From contig CM051038.1 of assembly GCA_027627225.1 (NCBI GenBank), forward strand, positions 42,171,848 through 42,235,847: a stretch of DNA of 64,000 nt. The letters are read 5' to 3'. The notes beneath the pieces were generated by a model. It did not search any database. It saw only the letters and a program-made list of their open reading frames with translations, and was not told the DNA's origin. A program made the translations under genes and the position numbers. This DNA is from Congeria kusceri. Lineage: Eukaryota > Mollusca > Bivalvia > Myida > Dreissenidae. Below are positions 57,781 to 64,000 of the stretch, piece after piece. Each line of letters begins with the position of its first letter. The stretch's first letter is position 1.

Positions 57781-58143
57781 AACATGTTCATATGTCGTTT
57801 GCATATTCACTGGTGACACGGTACAATGCGACTGTTTATCACAACCTCCGCGCAGAGATTTAACTGGTTCCGAGCATAGCTCGATTATAAATCCCTGCCG
57901 GCATGAAGTTCCACGAAACAATAATCAGATCATATAACGCGAATATAAATGATGGACATGCAGAAGAAAAAAACGTAGACAAGGTTAAATCATTGCGTTT
58001 TTATGATTACTCTTTTATTAATCTCTTTTGTTTTTCATTTTAACTGGTAATATATATACCCGGACCAATAATACAACCTTTCTGAGGGAGTGCTATTAAC
58101 TAATAATTATAAAATAAAATGTTCTAAAAAATAAATAGTCTAC

Positions 58144-58212
58144 CTCTTCACAGTGGTCTCCACTAAAACCTTCCAAATCTGGAAGTTTTGAACTCGTGGT
58201 GGCAGTGAAGAG
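58144..58212. other. 69-nt hairpin-forming segment
   Basis: The outer arms CTCTTCAC / GTGAAGAG pair perfectly, CCAC/GTGG pair in the middle, and AAAACCTTCC / GGAAGTTTT pair around loop AAATCT with a one-base bulge. The overall length is in the range of a pre-miRNA, but the middle is loose. It may be a small foldback element. Confidence 0.35.
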
Positions 58213-58734
58213 TACCAACGGAGAAGTAACCGCTGCGAGGAGTTGGTGTTTATCTATCCCAAGACTATGCCGATTAGGGCCTGATTAATTGGTACGTAGT
58301 GAAAATCGGGGCGCAAATTGTGTATCCAATTGATGCATGATATATACGGTCTTCTCCATTAAGCGTTTGGACACTCTTCACGCCATAAATGATAATTAAA
58401 ACAACATCAATCTACTAACATGCCGTCATTGTACATTGTTTCAACACGATTGCTTGTAGTAAATAATGATGTCCACGAATAAAATGAAATTACACACATC
58501 ACAGGGACGGACACGGCAGACGAAGGCAAAGAAGCGCAAGAGATTATCTGATTGCGTTGTTAAATTGTTGTGTTATGAATTATTTATTTAATCAACATTA
58601 AACAATTGAAAAAGTAAAGATGGACAAAAAGACGTAACACATATATGTAAACATAGAATATAATATTTATATTTACAAAATGCAATATAACGTTCAAATG
58701 ATTTCTTTTCGATTCAAAATATTTTTGCAAATGA

Positions 58735-58801
58735 AGGGACTTGAACTAGCAAAATCTAAGTTGAAGTGATTAGCAATATACCACTAAGATATTCACTGTC
58801 C
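58735..58801 (-). pseudogene. tRNA-derived remnant (SINE or pseudo-tRNA)
   Basis: On the minus strand the sequence has an A-box-like TATCTTAGTGGTATA, a middle TTGCTAATCACTTCAA and a B-box-like TAGTTCAAGTCCC. The stems are poorly paired, so it is a decayed tRNA or SINE head. Confidence 0.45.
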
Positions 58802-59170
58802 AATATTATATAGGTCGAAAGTACTTCTCTATTGAAAACCCTGCTTTAAAAGCTATACATTACAGGTAGTATTTTCTAACCGATACCAGAAACATTTAAC
58901 CACAGAGAAATTATTCAATTTCTCACTGTTCCGGAAAAAAACGAACGATACCCTGTAGACGACCTAGACTACACTTAGCATTCAATATGTAAAATAGGCC
59001 ATATCATCAATATCACTTAATGTTGGGACACATTTTTGAGAATTATTTTGAAGTCCCTAATTAGGACAATAAACACTGTAATTATTGTGCCCCAATACTT
59101 AGGGTAATTACGGTATTGCAAATATTATTTTATACGTAATATCTCGCATACACTAGTGTATATACGATAT

Positions 59171-59880
59171 CAGTGACAATGACTCATTGATTGACAGTGA
59201 CAGCGACTGCTGAATGTACAGTGACACTGATTTAATAATTCACAGTGACAGCGACTCACGAATTTTACAATGTCAACGAGTGATAAATTTACAGTGACAA
59301 TGGCTCCCTAATTGACAGTGACAGCGACTCCCAAATGTACAGTGACTTTGATTTAATAATTCACAGTTACAGCGACTCCCGAATGTACAGTGACACTGAT
59401 TCAAGAATTCACAGTGACCGTCGGATTTCACACTATCAACGACTGAATAATTCACAGTGACATTGACTCAATCATTCACTCTGGCTGCGATTCACAAATG
59501 TACAGTGACAATGACTTACTAATCCACAGTGACAGCGACTCACGATTCCTCAGTGAATGCAAATCTTGAATGCACGGTGGGAGCGACAATAGGGATTTTG
59601 TGGATTCGCAGTAGCATAAAAACGTTTTGAGACGCTAACACTAGTATAACTGGAAACAAAACGTGTTAAGGAATTCTGAGTGAAAACGACTATACCTTTT
59701 CGGGAACTTGTTGCAAAACCTGGAAAGTACTTTTCATAGTGTCAACGACACACTTATTCACAGTGGAAGCGAATCACCTACTGGTAGTGACAGTGATAAT
59801 AACGTGTATACAAAATCATTGTAATGGCAGTGTCATTAACGGTACACAGCGGAAACCAGAATACTTCACAGCGACAACGT
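59171..59880. repeat. CAGTGACA(G/A)CGACT satellite, degenerate
   Basis: Units of about 28-29 bp alternate as ACAGTGACAGCGACTCNCGA and ATGTACAGTGACACTGATTT followed by AATAATTC, giving a higher-order period near 57 bp. Regular to about 59570, then decaying to about 59880. Confidence 0.8.
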
Positions 59881-60816
59881 AATTATTCCTTCACATTTTA
59901 AGCGAACGTACATTTGTTCGATTTTACATAATCCGTGCATTAGTGATAAATGATGCTCATTTGAACGGGTATAGTTCTAATTCATTTTGTAGCGAATCTA
60001 ACACAATAAGTCATTGATTCACCCAATGTACTGACACAATACGTCAACTATGATACATGCGTGGTAATACGGGAAATCGGACGACTTAAAGTATCTCCAT
60101 CTCATTAACTTTTAAACAAGTATATCCACCAGAGTATGCATATTCGTCATGGATGTCTAAGGAGTTGTACGTCTTCAGCCTAACATCATAGCATTTATCG
60201 GTGTCACATCATTAACAGAACTCCCTTCTATGTACATCCGCAGTAGGACCTTTATCCATATGTCATGCATACGTTCCGTCAGTTCATGTAGGATCATAGC
60301 AGACTCATCAATATCGCCGTTCAAATTATAGCATTGGGGACGTCTCTTCATCAGTTCCAGGTGCAACATCTCACATTCCGTTCTTATTCTGCTGTACCAC
60401 AGTAGTGGCTCCGGGTGCGAAATAACGGCTTGTCGTATCTTTGTCAACCTTAGTATTACCCTCGGACCTTCATTTATCATGTCAGTGATAGTTCTTACCC
60501 ACGTACGCTGATGCTCATCATACAGTTCACTGGCTGTCATCAGATTTCTCTCTGGTATCATGAAATACGGCATCTGCCTCGCGGATATAGCAGCTCGTAG
60601 TATATCCAGTCCTTCGAGTAGCCAATAAAATATATTTCTTTCATGAAACAATGATTGTGGGTTGTTCTCCGAAAGCAATAATACGATGTTTCTCAATGTG
60701 TATGATGTTACCTCTTTTTTCAGTGGGTTTATTACATCATATACGATGAACTTGAGCAATTCCTTAAAATGTATGTGCTTAAACGCGCGATTGCAAAATT
60801 TTGACAAACAAATCAT
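59880..60816 (-). repeat. Tandem duplication segment 1 (Mab-21-like 3' part)
   Basis: 3' flank and exon shared with 63330-64000 at an offset of about 3,470 bp. Landmarks shared outside the exon: GGGTA(T/A)AGTTCTAATTCA, GTAGCGAATCTAAC, AATCGGACGACTTAAAG and GTATATCC(A/G)CCAGAGT. Confidence 0.75.
60175..60816 (-). CDS. Mab-21-like protein, C-terminal exon
   Basis: A 213-codon minus-strand ORF after an acceptor-like CGCTACACAATGCAG; the ATG at 60816 may therefore be internal. It matches the C-terminal helical half of Mab-21 domain proteins. Residues 36-51 read VTSYTLRNIVLLLSEN, residues 83-93 PYFMIPERNLM, and a helix-rich tail ends NAMMLG. In this family (MAB21L, cGAS and animal cGAS-like receptors) the N-terminal half is a nucleotidyltransferase; that part is not found here, so the gene is 5'-incomplete in what I can see. 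Bivalves carry many such genes, several implicated in innate sensing of nucleic acids. Two TGACGTCA sites lie upstream (60959-60966, 61025-61032). A close second copy is at 63646. Confidence 0.75.
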   Translation of the reverse strand: MICLSKFCNRAFKHIHFKELLKFIVYDVINPLKKEVTSYTLRNIVLLLSENNPQSLFHERNIFYWLLEGLDILRAAISARQMPYFMIPERNLMTASELYDEHQRTWVRTITDMINEGPRVILRLTKIRQAVISHPEPLLWYSRIRTECEMLHLELMKRRPQCYNLNGDIDESAMILHELTERMHDIWIKVLLRMYIEGSSVNDVTPINAMMLG

Positions 60817-61101
60817 GTCTGCATTGTGTAGCGCAATAAAACCACATTTGTACTACATATTTTATATTGAAGTTCACAATAAAAGGTTACCTTTTTGTTA
60901 ATATGCTTGTCATTTTCGCTTATTAGCATAATATTTTCACTGTATTTAGCAATAAGTATGACGTCACATTGATTCTTCGCTCAATGTTTATCAATGAAGC
61001 TGACGTTGAATTGTTATGATTTGTTGACGTCACGAAAACGAACGTGTGAATGTACTTTGTGGAAAATGGGCGGAGCATAGATAAATATCGTGCAAGAATC
61101 G
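60817..61101. other. Upstream of the Mab-21-like exon; two TGACGTCA sites
   Basis: Perfect CRE palindromes at 60959-60966 and 61025-61032. No TATA box or nucleotidyltransferase exon identified. Confidence 0.4.
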
Positions 61102-61272
61102 AAATAATTGACGGGTTAGCGTTGGTTATTGCGGTAATAACCAACAGTTGGTTGTTCCGATGTTTGTTATCAAACCACTCGGGCTATCGCCCTCGTGGTT
61201 TAATTCCTACGCATCGGAACTCAAAACCGTTGGTTATTTCCGCAATAACCAACTCTACTCCGTCAATTATTT
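61102..61272. repeat. Palindromic CCACTCGGGC element, copy 5 (complete)
   Basis: A 171-bp almost fully palindromic element: ends AAATAATTGACGG / CCGTCAATTATTT, subterminal TTGGTTATTGCGGTAATAAC / TTATTTCCGCAATAACCAAC, then TTCCGATG / CATCGGAA, and the centre ACCACTCGGGCTATCGCCCT followed by CGTGGT. Confidence 0.75.
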
Positions 61273-63329
61273 CTAAAATTTATCATAGATCTATATGAAG
61301 ATTTGTTGTGATCATTGGAACATATATACATTTAACAACAACAACAAAGCAAATATTTTACACGCACTCTTAATCAAGTAACTAAGATAAGGATACTTGT
61401 ATTCACTACATGGGCATTTGGATAGCGAAAAATGTATCGTTATACGGCAAACTAGTTATGTGTTTTGTTACATATATATTTTGAGGAAAACGCATGCTAT
61501 ATTTTTATTCGATTTCGATTTGCTTCTCCGCCTGTGACAACTGATTGAATAATTACCTGTTGGATCGCAAGTACACTTTTTTCTGTAGTATGCAAAAGCG
61601 TATGGTGGACTTGTGCATCCAAACTACCTATACTGTATTGTATTGTACTGCAACATGTGAATAGATTGAGCAAACATTGTCCAAATATCATAATTATGTA
61701 CATAGTAACTTGATAAAGATTTTACAGATAGCAACAATAGTATTGATACAACAATTAACATGCATATATATGGTTCAGATGTATTGTTCCTTGTTAGGCG
61801 GACTATTAGCTTTAACGCAGCAATAAAATTAGGATATTGTTAAATATACCTTTTTAATCGATTTGATATAATCAGATATCAATTACAAACGATATACTTA
61901 ATTGCACGTGCGTAATGTTTCTTATATTTAAATTGTACGGATTTCTGTCAGTTAATTAAGGTGTGTTGCGTTATTTTGGAGATGATTACTGCATATCTGC
62001 TTTATCAGAGAGCGCGCTTGATTAAAAAAGGTACATGCATCTAAAGCTGCTATTATTGTTTAAATTTTTAAGATGTGAGTATGGGCAGATAAAGATAAAC
62101 TAATCGATAACTGAGCGATGTTCGATATAAACAGTAAACAAGTCATTATAAACTGACAGAAAAAATAACTGAATAAATACATGTATATTTATTCATATAC
62201 ATCGCAAATGAGGCATTTGAGAGAAAATTCGAACGCCAAATACCTGTAATACCGATATAACAATCACTGGCTTTGCAGAAAGCTAGATATCCAGACACAA
62301 AAGTGTTCAGGACAGTGTTGTGTAATATAGGTCAATTTGGCTAAGATTGTAAAACAATCGTTTAACTTACTTATTACATTATTCGATTAATCACGAGTAT
62401 AAATGTATGTATTGTCATTACTTTGGCTTTTGTGGAAGGTTTTGCATAGCCATACAATATCACACACATTTTATTCAGACATTACTTAAACATCTACAGT
62501 TATCCCCAGACCAGGCTTCCGATGTAATGATTGTAAAAATACTCGTTCTTGACATATATTTTGGCAAACCATAATAGTTTAAAAATAACACAAAACTGGT
62601 CGTGCTTGTAGTTGGATAATCACTAGACTTAAAAGGCTATTTCTGAAACCACTGCATACATTTTGACGTATCTTACATGTATAATACCATGTCACATTTT
62701 CATTAATGTTTTAAGTTTGAAACAAGGCAGTACTCTCCCGTTTAACATTTTCATTTGTATGTAGATATATGTCATACTGAATTGACCTAGACCACATTGA
62801 TTTCACAAAACACATGTATCGATTGGCTGATACTATTTCTGACGAAAGTGCTAACATTTACACATATCTTGAATAATACCAATTCCCTAAACCTGTCTAT
62901 TATAGTTTCATATTGATGAAAAATAAGACTGGTAATACTATTTGCAAGACCTTAAATATTTCAATTTTAAGTGACACATTCATATTGTGTATGTTGTCTA
63001 TTTTAGTTTAGCACGTTTGATATCGCTAATACATGCAAGGAGATATGAAATCCCACGTTGAAGGAATTGTTGTGGATACTTCATAAAGTCAAACATTATT
63101 TCAAATACACCAATGCATAAGAAGAATAAACTACATATGAAATCATATGGCAACATTCTACTACATGGATATAAATGATATTTTTCGTATATTAGTGTGT
63201 AAGATATGACATACAATAATGTATGTGAAATATCACTCCTGTATACATGAACGTACACATAATATATTACATGGTTACATGTAAAATCGTGTTAAGGAAT
63301 TTAGAGCAAAAGTGGCACGAACGTTTTCC
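61273..63329. other. Non-coding between the two Mab-21-like copies
   Basis: AT-rich with no exon recognised. 63120-63270 has ATGAACGTACA / ATATGAAATCATATGG words of the degenerate satellite type. Confidence 0.45.
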
Positions 63330-63645
63330 CGAACCGATCATTCCTTCACATTGTCCGCGAAAGTGCCCTTGTTCAATAATTCATAACAGCACATTACGGT
63401 GAAAAAGAAATACATGGCGCTTATTTCAACGGGTAAAGTTCTAATTCAATTTGTAGCGAATCTAACAAAACTGAGCATTGTATTATCCAATGCACTTAGT
63501 AAAACACGACACGACAGCTATGATACACATGTGGTAATACTGGCAATCGGACGACTTAAAGCATCTTCATCCTTTTAATATTTAAACAAAGTATATCCGC
63601 CAGAGTTGGCACATTCTATATGGTCATCTAAGGATTAATACGTCT

Positions 63646-64000
63646 TCAGCCTAACATCATAGCACGTAGCTGTGTCATAACAGAAACAGAACTCCCTTCT
63701 ATGAACATCCGCAGTAGAACCGGTAATATTATCTCACTCTGACGTTTCTCTAATTGATGTATGATAATATCAAGCAATTCTATCCGGCCGTTCTCAAGCC
63801 AGCATTGGTATCGTCTGTTCGTGAGTTCCAGATTGCAACATCTCCAACTCCGTTCTCGTGTTGTTGTACCACAGTAGTGGCTTCGGGAACGAAATAACGG
63901 CTTGTCGTATCTTTTTCAACCTTAGTATTATCCTCGGACCTTCAATTATCATGTCACTGATAGTTTTTACCCACGAACACTGCTGCTCATCATCCAGTTC
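63646..64000 (-). pseudogene. Second Mab-21-like copy, 3' part, 1-bp frameshift
   Basis: The minus strand from the window edge reads ELDDEQQCSWVKTISDMIIE, then GPRIILRLKKIRQAVIS and LLWYNNTRTELEMLQ, aligning with copy 1 residues from about 99. One extra base near 63832 shifts the frame. In the shifted frame it continues LELTNRRYQCWLENGR and so on, ending RMFIEGSSV..RAMMLG with stop TGA (complement of 63646-63648). The tail after the frameshift still resembles a coding sequence, so the break is recent or a sequencing error. The 5' part lies outside the window. Confidence 0.65.

Larger units (their letters stand above)
57781..59165. other. Non-coding with a hairpin and a tRNA-like remnant
   Basis: Contains the hairpin at 58144-58212 and the tRNA-like segment at 58735-58801, listed separately. 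Otherwise nothing recognised. Confidence 0.45.

Overview
This window looks like a piece of nuclear genome from a bivalve mollusc. The base composition is AT-rich, coding exons are rare and split by GT-AG introns, non-LTR retrotransposons and tRNA-derived SINEs are present, and short inverted-repeat elements recur throughout. One dispersed element (14394-14575, 24934-25136, fragment at 633-730) resembles repeats I associate with dreissenid mussels; that assignment is memory-based inference. There is no bacterial operon, CRISPR array or plasmid signature.

Layout. 1-8.7 kb: non-coding DNA with small inverted-repeat elements, then a coding-intact non-LTR retrotransposon (3071-7441). Its ORF1 and ORF2 share one reading frame, separated by a single TAG that sits inside a short hairpin. 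8.7-14.6 kb: repeats, including a SINE with a 4x54-bp internal amplification and an 811-bp solo LTR with promoter and poly(A) signals. 14.8-22.2 kb: remnant of a very large secreted-protein gene, made of an AA15/LPMO-like domain, a Ser/Thr/Asn-rich stalk of roughly 2,000 residues and two C-terminal Cys-rich modules, broken by many stops and frame changes. 24.1 kb: an orphan C-type-lectin exon on the minus strand. 24.6-25.9 kb: a 39-bp minisatellite and two inverted-repeat elements. 29.0-40.5 kb: a tandem triplication (unit about 5.0 kb) carrying C2H2 zinc-finger exons; the middle copy is a recombinant of the two outer ones. 42.3-45.0 kb, minus strand: a probable small secreted-protein gene (promoter, signal-peptide exon, phase-compatible second exon) and another orphan terminal exon. 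45-59 kb: mostly repeats, including two decayed LINE fragments and an 81-bp minisatellite. 59.2-64 kb: a CAGTGAC satellite and two tandem minus-strand copies of the 3' part of a Mab-21-like (cGAS-like receptor family) gene, the second with a one-base frameshift.

Few genes here look functional: the LINE, zinc-finger copy A, the small secreted gene and the first Mab-21-like exon. The recurrent theme is duplication and decay. The zinc-finger array, the Mab-21-like pair and the decayed matrix-protein gene are all consistent with the expansion and loss of lineage-specific families known from bivalve genomes. All boundaries of repeats and exons are by eye.
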